5,975 nt of DNA. It comes from Clostridia bacterium (GTDB taxonomy: Bacteria > Bacillota > Clostridia > Christensenellales > Borkfalkiaceae). This document shows positions 1 to 4,787 of this stretch, one piece after another. Where the stretch lies: assembly GCA_017616925.1 (NCBI GenBank), contig JAFZXG010000078.1, positions 1 through 5,975 on the forward strand, given 5' to 3'. The translations under genes were made by a program, and so were the position numbers. The notes under the pieces were generated by a model that saw nothing but the letters and a program-made list of their open reading frames with translations, was not told where the DNA came from and searched no databases. Each line of letters starts with the position of its first letter. Positions within the stretch are counted from its first letter, which is position 1.

Positions 1-201
1 GGTATGATAGAAGTCGAAGCACCCTGGATGGAAACGACTTCGGATTATCCTTTGGAAAAGAATATGACCTTCCAAGTAGATACCTTTATTTCGGGACCGA
101 CTTTCGGTTGCAGATGGGAAAAGGGTATCGCGGTCAAAGAAAACGGATACGAAAGTTACACCGATTATCTTAAAAAAGGCATTATCGAGTTGGAGTTTTA
201 A
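1..201 (+). CDS. M24 family (Xaa-Pro peptidase/creatinase-fold) protein, C-terminal fragment
   Basis: This is the last 66 codons of a gene that begins before the window; the frame is open from base 1, so the ATG at 4 is internal. The fragment reads as the end of the pita-bread fold of M24 proteins: an 'EAPW' stretch where the family usually has HExP, then 'LEKNMTFQVD' matching the LEPGMxFxxE strand, then 'GCRWEKGIAVKENG' matching GxRxEDxxxVTEDG. The Glu of RWEKG corresponds to the final metal-binding Glu of M24 metallopeptidases and is retained. The Asp of 'FQVD' lies where the previous metal-binding Glu normally sits, and the usual His before 'EAP' is Val. M24 members are mostly metal-dependent Xaa-Pro peptidases, but creatinase shares the fold. 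With only the tail visible, the substrate cannot be decided. The next gene starts 2 nt after its stop, so they are co-transcribed. Confidence 0.75.
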   Translation, partial: GMIEVEAPWMETTSDYPLEKNMTFQVDTFISGPTFGCRWEKGIAVKENGYESYTDYLKKGIIELEF

Positions 202-203
202 TT

Positions 204-569
204 ATGGCAATAGGAAAGAAGACTTGGATAATTCCCGACTGCGAATTACCGAAAGAAGGAGAAGGCGTTCTTAAAGGACACGAGAGCGTTATAATCGTCA
301 ACGATAACGAGTTCGACGTAAAAATAAAGGTAACCCTGTATTTTACGGACGAACCTTGTTATGACAAAATAGAGTGGACGGTAAAGGCGAAGTCGGTAAG
401 ATGTTTCCGCATGAACAAACCGAGTGATATGAGCGGATACGTCGTTCCTTTCGAGACGCAGTACGCTATGAAAGCGGAATCCGACGGCAATATCGTTCTG
501 CAATACGGACGGCTTGACAATCGTCAGATTAACCTTGCGTATTATACTACGCTCGGATACTGCGAATAG
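204..569 (+). CDS. ASRT-family protein (Anabaena sensory rhodopsin transducer homologue)
   Basis: This 121-residue soluble protein has the length and motif order of the ASRT family (about 125 residues): GKKTW at 4-8, GHES at 25-28 (family SHET), N33, a YFTDEP strand at 46-51 (family YYSDKEP), VKAKSVRCFRMN at 60-71, and QYGRLDNRQ at 100-108 (family QHTRLDSRQ). The Anabaena protein forms a beta-rich tetramer and pairs with a sensory rhodopsin. The wider family has been proposed to be a small-molecule (sugar-like ligand) binding domain, which is the likelier role here because no opsin gene is visible. There is no signal peptide or membrane segment, so it should be cytoplasmic. The start is fixed by GGAG at 192-195, 8 nt before the ATG. 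It lies 2 nt after the M24 gene and 8 nt before the creatininase-family gene, so it probably works with those enzymes. Family call is firm; function is inferred. Confidence 0.85.
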   Translation: MAIGKKTWIIPDCELPKEGEGVLKGHESVIIVNDNEFDVKIKVTLYFTDEPCYDKIEWTVKAKSVRCFRMNKPSDMSGYVVPFETQYAMKAESDGNIVLQYGRLDNRQINLAYYTTLGYCE

Positions 570-577
570 GAGAGAAA

Positions 578-1318
578 ATGAGTTATATTTTAGACAGAAG
601 TTTTCCGAGAGAGACCGACTACGTAAAAGAAAATAATATTCCGCTCGTTATCGCGGGCGGTACGGTGGAATACCACGGTCCTCATTGTTCTTTCGGTTGC
701 GATACGTTGGTCGCCGAAGGCTTAATAAAAAAACTCGCCGAGAAAAAGGAAATAATGATCGCGCCGACTATATCTTACAGTCCTTCGAGTTACGCGGTAG
801 GCGGAAGAAAAAGCGGAACGGTACATATTCCGGAACGCGCTTTTGAAGACTACGTTTATTACGTTTTCAAGAGTATGTTATACGCGGGATTCAAAAACAT
901 CTACGTCGTGATACACCATCAGTTCGAACAGGAGTCCGAGATGCCTATGACCTTATGCTACAGGACCGCGGCGAAACGCGCGACTATGGAATATTTAGAG
1001 GAGACCTTGGGCGAAGGCTGGTGGGGATCGGAGAACTACGCGAACTATTACGAACAGTTAGAGGGGGCGAACAACCCGTTCAACTGGATAAAAGTTATAC
1101 CGACTATGAGTACCGAAGTGCAGAACGCCACGGGGTACGACCACGCGGGTGAGTTTGAAAGTTCTATTTTAATGGCGTTATATCCCGACTGTGTGAAACT
1201 CGACAGGATCGGCGACGTAAAACACTGGTTTACGGAAAGCGCGAAAAAGGCGAACAAAGAACTCGGAAACGAGATGGTCGAAAAGTCGCTTGAATATCTT
1301 ATGAAAGCGGTAAAGTAG
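578..1318 (+). CDS. Creatininase-family metal-dependent amidohydrolase
   Basis: This 246-residue protein matches creatininase-family hydrolases in length (about 240-260) and in most motifs. Residues 27-43 (GGTVEYHGPH...CDT) match the family GSxEqHGPHLPLGTDT and supply the expected metal ligands E31, H33 and D42. 'SGTVHI' at 79-84 matches the GTxxl stretch, and DHAGEFESS at 188-196 matches HAGExETS. The family NGH(Y/G)(E/G)N loop is replaced by HHQFEQ at 113-118; aligned directly, creatininase E122 corresponds to E117 but H120 falls on Q115. The family includes creatinine amidohydrolase, deformylases of flavin-like cofactor synthesis and the mycofactocin peptidase MftE, all cleaving C-N bonds with two metals, so the substrate is open. 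A Trp/Tyr/Asn-rich segment at 147-170 may shape the active site. The start is set by AGGAGA at 568-573, which overlaps the ASRT stop. It is last in its operon, before a terminator. Confidence 0.85.
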   Translation: MSYILDRSFPRETDYVKENNIPLVIAGGTVEYHGPHCSFGCDTLVAEGLIKKLAEKKEIMIAPTISYSPSSYAVGGRKSGTVHIPERAFEDYVYYVFKSMLYAGFKNIYVVIHHQFEQESEMPMTLCYRTAAKRATMEYLEETLGEGWWGSENYANYYEQLEGANNPFNWIKVIPTMSTEVQNATGYDHAGEFESSILMALYPDCVKLDRIGDVKHWFTESAKKANKELGNEMVEKSLEYLMKAVK

Positions 1319-1332
1319 ATCTATACGGCAAA

Positions 1333-1372
1333 ATCAAAGAAGGCACGGGAATATTCCGTGCCTTCTTTTGAT
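1333..1372 (+). terminator. Intrinsic terminator after the creatininase-family gene
   Basis: A hairpin begins 15 nt after the creatininase-family stop. The arm at 1339-1348 (ending GGCACGG) pairs with 1356-1365 across a 7-nt loop (1349-1355), followed by a CTTTTGAT tail. The arms extend outward to 1333 and 1372 with one unpaired base. The short A run on the left and T run on the right suggest it can also act on the other strand. It separates the M24/ASRT/creatininase group from plsX. Confidence 0.8.
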
Positions 1373-1413
1373 CCCCGTAAGATTTTATAGCGATCGGGTT
1401 AAAGGTAAAACGC

Positions 1414-1442
1414 TTGTCAAAATCGGTTTAAGGTGTTATAAT
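1414..1442 (+). promoter_or_regulatory. Extended -10 promoter for plsX
   Basis: TTGTCA at 1414-1419 and a perfect TATAAT at 1437-1442 are separated by 17 nt, and TG at 1434-1435 makes it an extended -10 (TGnTATAAT). The expected transcription start is near 1449, giving a leader of about 42 nt before plsX, with AAGGA at 1477-1481 as ribosome binding site. No FapR-type inverted repeat is seen around it. Confidence 0.8.
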
Positions 1443-1490
1443 TCTTCTTGCCGATACGGAAGGTAAAAAAGTTTTCAAGGATACGGTCAG

Positions 1491-2516
1491 ATGATTAAAA
1501 TTATTGTGGACACTCTGGGCGGGGACAACAGCCCGAACGCGAATATAGAAGGCGCGGTCGCCGCGCTGAAGGAAAACGCAGACTTAAGTATTACTTTCGT
1601 CGGCGATAAGGACGTTATCGCGGCGAAACTAACCGAACTCGGTTGCGGTACGGAAAGAACTGAGATCGTTCACGCGCCCGACGAAATATCGTGTAACGAT
1701 AAGCCGACCGAGGCGATAAGGAAAAAGACCGACAGTTCGCTTTTCCGCGCCATCGAACTTTTAAAGTCGGACGGCGGGTATAACGCCGTCGTGTCGAGTG
1801 GTTCGACGGGTGCGATAATCGCGGGCGAGGTGCTTAAATTAGGACGCATCAAGGGCGTAAAACGTCCCGCACTCTGTCCTATACTTCCCACTATGAAACG
1901 GGGTATAGTCGCCCTTTGCGACAGCGGAGCGAACGCCGATTGCGACGAAATTATGCTGCACCAGTTCGCCGTTATGGCAAGTCTGTATATGCAGAAGGCG
2001 TTTTCGGTCGAAAACCCCAAAGTCGCTCTTTTAAACGTGGGGACGGAAGAAGAAAAAGGCGACCTACTTAGAAAAGCCGCGTACAAACTGATTTCGGAAG
2101 ACAAGAGTATCAACTTCGTCGGCAATATGGAAGCGAGAGACTTTTTAAAAGGCGACGTTGACGTCGTGGTGGCGGACGGGTTTTCGGGGAACGTACTCTG
2201 TAAATCCACCGAAGGCGCGTGTTTAGAAGTATTAAAACTCTTAAAAGCGACGCTGACTAAAAACGTTAAGACCAAAATGGGCGCGCTTTTACTTAAAAAA
2301 GACCTTAAAGGAATAAAAGACTTTATGGACTACAATAATTACGGCGGGGCGGTGCTTTTGGGATGTTCTAAGACCGTCGTTAAAGCCCACGGATCGAGTA
2401 AGGCGCTGTCTGTTAAGCATTGCGTCGAGCAGGCGTATAACATTGAAAAGAACGGTTTAAGAGACTCGATAGACGAGGCGGTGAAAGTCCGCGTGGAGAG
2501 TACGCAGGAAAATTGA
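1491..2516 (+). CDS. plsX: Phosphate acyltransferase PlsX
   Basis: PlsX converts acyl-ACP and inorganic phosphate to acyl-phosphate, the donor used by the membrane acyltransferase PlsY in the first step of phospholipid synthesis. It is a peripheral cytoplasmic enzyme. The 341-residue length is typical. Family motifs appear in order: VDTLGGDNSP at 6-15 (family VDAMGGDxxP), VVSSGSTGA at 100-108, RPALCPILP at 125-133, CDSGANADC at 143-151, LLNVGTEEEKG at 180-190, FVGNMEARD at 209-217, VVVADGFSGN at 225-234, and GGAVLLG...KAHGSS at 285-303. The ATG is supported by the N-terminal motif starting at residue 2 and by AAGGA 9 nt upstream. In many Bacillota plsX sits beside rpmF/DUF177, fapR or acpP; none is here. 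A YtxH-like gene follows after 66 nt and probably shares the transcript. Confidence 0.97.
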   Translation: MIKIIVDTLGGDNSPNANIEGAVAALKENADLSITFVGDKDVIAAKLTELGCGTERTEIVHAPDEISCNDKPTEAIRKKTDSSLFRAIELLKSDGGYNAVVSSGSTGAIIAGEVLKLGRIKGVKRPALCPILPTMKRGIVALCDSGANADCDEIMLHQFAVMASLYMQKAFSVENPKVALLNVGTEEEKGDLLRKAAYKLISEDKSINFVGNMEARDFLKGDVDVVVADGFSGNVLCKSTEGACLEVLKLLKATLTKNVKTKMGALLLKKDLKGIKDFMDYNNYGGAVLLGCSKTVVKAHGSSKALSVKHCVEQAYNIEKNGLRDSIDEAVKVRVESTQEN

Positions 2517-2582
2517 ATTAAACAGAATATTTTTTCCGCATAAAACGCCAAAAATTGCGCACGTTAAGAACAAGGGGGAAAT

Positions 2583-2741
2583 ATGGACGATAAACTTTTA
2601 TGCGGTATCGCTCTCGGTATGGTGGGCGGCGCGATTCTTGCGACTCACTCGCACAAGACGCGCGAAGTCATTAAAGACGGAGAGCAACAGATAAAGGAAA
2701 AGGTTGACAACCTTAAAAAACCCGCGAAAAAAAGTAAATAA
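2583..2741 (+). CDS. Small YtxH-like membrane protein, 52 residues
   Basis: This short frame starts at an ATG preceded by a strong Shine-Dalgarno (AAGGGGG at 2572-2578, 4 nt upstream) and ends just before a strong terminator, so it is very likely translated. Residues 5-21 (LLCGIALGMVGGAILAT) form one glycine-rich membrane segment, followed by HSHKTREVIKDGEQQ and a Lys-rich amphipathic tail to residue 52. That layout resembles YtxH-type proteins (GxxxGxxxGLLxAPxSGxETR then a charged helix): a single N-terminal helix with a cytoplasmic, possibly coiled-coil tail. Cys7 lies inside the hydrophobic stretch with no charged signal region before it, so it is not a convincing lipobox. YtxH proteins are often linked to stress and envelope functions, but the biochemical role is unknown. 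It probably shares the plsX transcript. The coding call is firm; the family call is moderate. Confidence 0.75.
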   Translation: MDDKLLCGIALGMVGGAILATHSHKTREVIKDGEQQIKEKVDNLKKPAKKSK

Positions 2742-2743
2742 TC

Positions 2744-2777
2744 AAAACCCGCTTCGCTAAAATGCGAAGCGGGTTTT
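2744..2777. terminator. Bidirectional intrinsic terminator between convergent genes
   Basis: A perfect 14-bp stem pairs AAAACCCGCTTCGC (2744-2757) with 2764-2777 around a 6-nt loop (TAAAAT). The right arm ends in TTTT and is followed by CGTTTT, giving a U tract on the plus strand. The A run of the left arm gives a U tract on the minus strand. It starts 3 nt after the YtxH-like gene and lies 20 nt past the end of the minus-strand lipoprotein gene, so it should stop both transcripts. Confidence 0.92.
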
Positions 2778-2796
2778 CGTTTTAGTCCGTTATCCG

Positions 2797-3810
2797 TTAA
2801 AACGAATTCGCGTAAGGAAGATTATCGTCTATTGCGGGTCTGAAATAATCGTTGTGCGAATACTCGTAATCGGCAACGTCGAAGACCGTATCGACGATAG
2901 CGGAGTTTACGAAATCGAAAGTGCAGGTTCTGTTGAATTCCATAGTCTTGTTTTTGTTTGTCATCCTGCCTTCCGCTTTCAGTATTTTGTTGTTTTCAAA
3001 TACAGTTTTAGCGTTGAGACTTATTGACGTAATATCGTAGTCGGCGGAAGAAACATTGACATCCGTAATGCCGTACCCTATGGATATCGAGAGTTGCCCG
3101 CCGTTCTTTTCCGTTTTTATAATCGAACTGTATACCATAAATATCTCGGCGGACTCGAAAAACGTCCTTTTCACGTTTTCATTCGGTTCTTTTATCATAT
3201 AATCGTTCATTGCGTCGTAGTAGCTGTCGGACGACGAAAAATTGAGATACAGTTTGGTAACTTCCGCGTCTTCGTCGTCGGTTTTTGTCGACATATCGGT
3301 TATCATATAATATGCGGTTTCGTTATCTTCCGTAACGGCGAGAAGACGGAAAGTCTTACTCGTTACCGTCGTACTTATAACGTTATCGAGAGTGCCGTCG
3401 TCTTTTACGTCGTAACCGTTATTCGTTACCGTACTGCTTACCGTATATTGAGCGATAAGATCGTCTCCGACTTTTTTAACGGCTACCGAATAGGTTTCGC
3501 TCGTTACCGTTTGGTTCAGGAAAGTTCCCGACACGGTCTCCTCGTCTTCGGCGTTCTCTTTATATTCGAGAGTAACGCTGTTCTTATTCGTTTCGTTTAC
3601 GGTCCAACGGTAAGTTATATCCCGAAAACTATCGGGATCGGTATGCGCGGAATAGAAGTCTTCCGCCGCCGCGGATACCAAAGCGTTGTATTCGGACATC
3701 GACATAGACGCACCCGCACCGCTGCCGCCGCACCCGAAAGCGAGTACGGAAGACAGGATCATAGTAAGTCCCGTTAGAATCGCCGCTAAAATTTTCGGTA
3801 ATTTTTTCAT
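2797..3810 (-). CDS. Predicted lipoprotein of unknown function
   Basis: This 337-residue protein has a clear export signal: KK at 2-3, a hydrophobic core at 7-25, then 'LAFGC' with the probable lipid-modified Cys27 followed by a Gly/Ser/Ala/Met-rich flexible linker (about 28-38). The lipobox is not ideal because -2 is Phe, but G at -1 and the context support lipoprotein processing. The mature part has an acidic helix-like start (about 39-60), then many short alternating strands rich in Thr, Ser, Val, Tyr and Asp, suggesting an extended beta-sheet fold on the outer face of the membrane. No catalytic motif is recognised; a ligand-binding or envelope role is possible but unproven. The start is fixed by a near-perfect Shine-Dalgarno (GAGGAGGTG, complement of 3816-3824) just upstream of the ATG. 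It is a single-gene unit with its own promoter and a shared terminator. Confidence 0.85.
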   Translation of the reverse strand: MKKLPKILAAILTGLTMILSSVLAFGCGGSGAGASMSMSEYNALVSAAAEDFYSAHTDPDSFRDITYRWTVNETNKNSVTLEYKENAEDEETVSGTFLNQTVTSETYSVAVKKVGDDLIAQYTVSSTVTNNGYDVKDDGTLDNVISTTVTSKTFRLLAVTEDNETAYYMITDMSTKTDDEDAEVTKLYLNFSSSDSYYDAMNDYMIKEPNENVKRTFFESAEIFMVYSSIIKTEKNGGQLSISIGYGITDVNVSSADYDITSISLNAKTVFENNKILKAEGRMTNKNKTMEFNRTCTFDFVNSAIVDTVFDVADYEYSHNDYFRPAIDDNLPYANSF

Positions 3811-3833
3811 AATTACACCTCCTCTTTGTTCTT

Positions 3834-3862
3834 ATACTACCACAGCTGCGACGTTTTTGCAA
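3834..3862 (-). promoter_or_regulatory. Extended -10 promoter for the lipoprotein gene
   Basis: Read on the minus strand, TTGCAA (3862-3857) and TAGTAT (3839-3834) are 17 nt apart, and TGG just before the -10 forms an extended -10. Transcription should start near 3827, leaving a leader of about 17 nt that consists mainly of the AGGAGG ribosome binding site. The gene probably initiates strongly from a minimal leader. Confidence 0.65.
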
Positions 3863-3933
3863 TAGTATTTTTATAATATTGATTACTTTTTCTGCAAAGA
3901 AAGGGGCATTTTGTTTTTTTAACGCGTAAAACA

Positions 3934-3962
3934 TTGTAAAAAAAACCGTCGCGTGCTAAAAT
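3934..3962 (+). promoter_or_regulatory. Extended -10 promoter for the yqgF operon
   Basis: TTGTAA at 3934-3939 and TAAAAT at 3957-3962 are 17 nt apart, with TG at 3954-3955 making an extended -10 (TGCTAAAAT). The expected transcription start falls at about 3968-3970, which coincides with the GTG start at 3969. The region between this promoter and the divergent lipoprotein promoter is about 70 bp of AT-rich DNA with no gene. Confidence 0.65.
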
Positions 3963-3968
3963 ATAAGC

Positions 3969-4775
3969 GTGGAAAGATTTTTATGTCTCGATATAGGGGA
4001 TAAAAGAATAGGAGTCGCGGTCTCCGATCCTTTTGGTACTTACGCCCTGCCCGTTAAAACGGTTGTGAGAAAAAATCTGTCGGCGGATATTTCCGAGATA
4101 GAAAGACTCGTAAAGGAAAAGTACGCGACCGCTATCGTCTGCGGTCTGCCCTTAAACTTCGACGGGAGCGAGTCGATCCAGACCGAAAAGGCGCGTTTTT
4201 TTATCGAAAAACTTAAAAGCAAGACGGGACTACCCGTTTTTTCCGTGGACGAACGCTGTACTACGGTCGAAGCGGAAGAAAAACTGATAAATAACGGCGT
4301 TAAAAGGGAAGAGCGGAAGAACTGCGTGGACGCGTTGGCGGCGGCTGAGATCTTGAACGGCTATTTAAACGATATGAATTCAAAAAAAACAGCATTAAAG
4401 GAGAACGATATGAGCGAAGAGAAAAAGCATTTACACGACGAAACCTGTGACTGCGGTTGCGAGCACGACCACGAAGAACATTGTGACTGCGGTTGCGACG
4501 ACGATATAGTGGTTTTAACTACCGACGACGGTAAGAAACTCAAATTCTATTTCGTCGGTACGATCGAGTACAAGGGTAAAAACTACTCGGCTTTCGAGCC
4601 TGCCGAGAAAATAGACGGAATCGAAGAAGACGATCTTATCATCTTTGAACTTTCGGGCGACGACGAAGAGACTGCCGACCTTCTCCCCATAGAAGACGAA
4701 AAACTTTTGGACGAAGTGTTCGAAGAGTTCTGTAAGGCTCTCGACGAAGAAGATTACGAAGAAGACGAAAAGTAA
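3969..4775 (+). CDS. yqgF: YqgF/RuvX nuclease joined in frame to a DUF1292 protein
   Basis: The 268-residue frame contains two proteins that are normally separate neighbours. Residues 1-138 are YqgF/RuvX, an RNase H-fold enzyme linked to 5'-end maturation of pre-16S rRNA and described as a putative Holliday junction resolvase. It shows DIGDKRIGVAVSD (8-20), GLPLNFDGSES (59-69), DERCTTVEAE (94-103) and VDALAAAEIL (120-129), with likely catalytic D8, E95 and D121. Residues 148-268 are a DUF1292 (YrzB-like) protein: a Cys/His-rich head (154-176) with two CDCGC units, a beta-rich core from 180, and an acidic tail. GTG is the only start available, because TAA at 3957-3959 lies in frame upstream and the next ATG-like triplet (3980) is out of frame. 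No Shine-Dalgarno precedes it. The join falls on an A8 tract with an internal ribosome site, so it may not be a true fusion. uxuA follows 12 nt later. Confidence 0.85.
   Translation: MERFLCLDIGDKRIGVAVSDPFGTYALPVKTVVRKNLSADISEIERLVKEKYATAIVCGLPLNFDGSESIQTEKARFFIEKLKSKTGLPVFSVDERCTTVEAEEKLINNGVKREERKNCVDALAAAEILNGYLNDMNSKKTALKENDMSEEKKHLHDETCDCGCEHDHEEHCDCGCDDDIVVLTTDDGKKLKFYFVGTIEYKGKNYSAFEPAEKIDGIEEDDLIIFELSGDDEETADLLPIEDEKLLDEVFEEFCKALDEEDYEEDEK
4382..4389 (+). other. A8 homopolymer at the YqgF-DUF1292 junction
   Basis: Eight consecutive A residues lie in codons 138-141, between the end of the YqgF domain and the start of DUF1292. With seven A, the YqgF frame would end at TAA 4396-4398 (a 142-residue YqgF, close to the family length), with that stop overlapping the Shine-Dalgarno of the downstream ATG. 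With nine A it would end at TGA 4448-4450. The tract is a candidate slippage site or a sequencing or mutational indel. Confidence 0.7.
4397..4403 (+). promoter_or_regulatory. Internal Shine-Dalgarno for a separate DUF1292 start
   Basis: AAAGGAG lies 6 nt before ATG 4410, an ideal arrangement for starting translation inside the longer frame. It lies in the linker between the two domains, which strongly suggests DUF1292 is, or recently was, translated on its own. Confidence 0.8.
4410..4775 (+). CDS. DUF1292 (YrzB-like) protein, alternative internal start
   Basis: This nested reading gives a 121-residue protein starting MSEEKKHLHDE, the usual type of beginning for clostridial DUF1292 proteins, which often carry Cys/His-rich heads. 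The ATG has its own AAAGGAG 6 nt upstream. The head holds six Cys in two CDCGC units plus several His, a likely metal-binding segment. The core (from IVVLTTDDGKKLKFYFVG) and the acidic end match the family pattern of DxDGxExxFExL, KxYxxLxP and a late Glu/Asp-rich helix. The function of the family is unknown; in Bacillota it normally follows yqgF (yrrK) as an independent gene. I list it separately because independent synthesis is probably at least as common as the fused product. Confidence 0.7.
   Translation: MSEEKKHLHDETCDCGCEHDHEEHCDCGCDDDIVVLTTDDGKKLKFYFVGTIEYKGKNYSAFEPAEKIDGIEEDDLIIFELSGDDEETADLLPIEDEKLLDEVFEEFCKALDEEDYEEDEK
4446..4498 (+). repeat. Tandem 36-bp coding repeat with two Cys clusters
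   Basis: The 17-bp unit TGTGACTGCGGTTGCGA occurs at 4446-4462 and 4482-4498, exactly 36 bp (12 codons) apart. It encodes CDCGC at residues 160-164 and 172-176 of the fused frame, each flanked by acidic residues and His. The perfect nucleotide identity suggests a recent duplication or gene conversion. Confidence 0.9.
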
Positions 4776-4787
4776 GGAGACGGCGTA

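Noticed and set aside
1..1318. A dedicated creatinine degradation pathway (creatininase plus creatinase)
   Set aside because: Both folds are present, but the M24 tail keeps a peptidase-type metal Glu and the creatininase-family loop is altered. Family membership alone does not give the substrate.
1432..1494. Short open stretch before plsX reading VIILLADTEGKKVFKDTVR with its stop overlapping the plsX ATG
   Set aside because: It looks protein-like and ends in an ATGA overlap, but a TAA lies at 1429-1431, no start codon exists inside, and an extended -10 promoter occupies its beginning. A decayed gene remnant cannot be excluded but is not supported.
1670..2275. Long minus-strand open frame of 201 codons inside plsX
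   Set aside because: It lies wholly antisense to a plsX with every family motif, has no Shine-Dalgarno, and its Ser/Pro/Phe-rich translation is what a mirrored purine-rich gene gives.
2513..2544. Possible promoter (TTGAAT and CATAAA) before the YtxH-like gene
   Set aside because: The spacing is about 20 nt and the -10 match is poor; read-through from plsX explains expression better.
3094..3777. Plus-strand open frame of 227 codons opposite the lipoprotein
   Set aside because: Its Arg/Tyr/Phe/Val-rich composition is typical of an antisense shadow. The minus-strand gene has a signal peptide, perfect Shine-Dalgarno, promoter and terminator.
3917..3930. Imperfect palindrome TTTAACGCGTAAAA in the divergent intergenic region
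   Set aside because: The arms are short and AT-rich with a central mismatch. It sits just upstream of the yqgF -35 but has no second copy in the window to support an operator.
3629..3934. Minus-strand open frame covering the lipoprotein promoter and 5' end
   Set aside because: It overlaps the lipoprotein start in another frame, spans its promoter and has no ribosome site; it is a chance frame.
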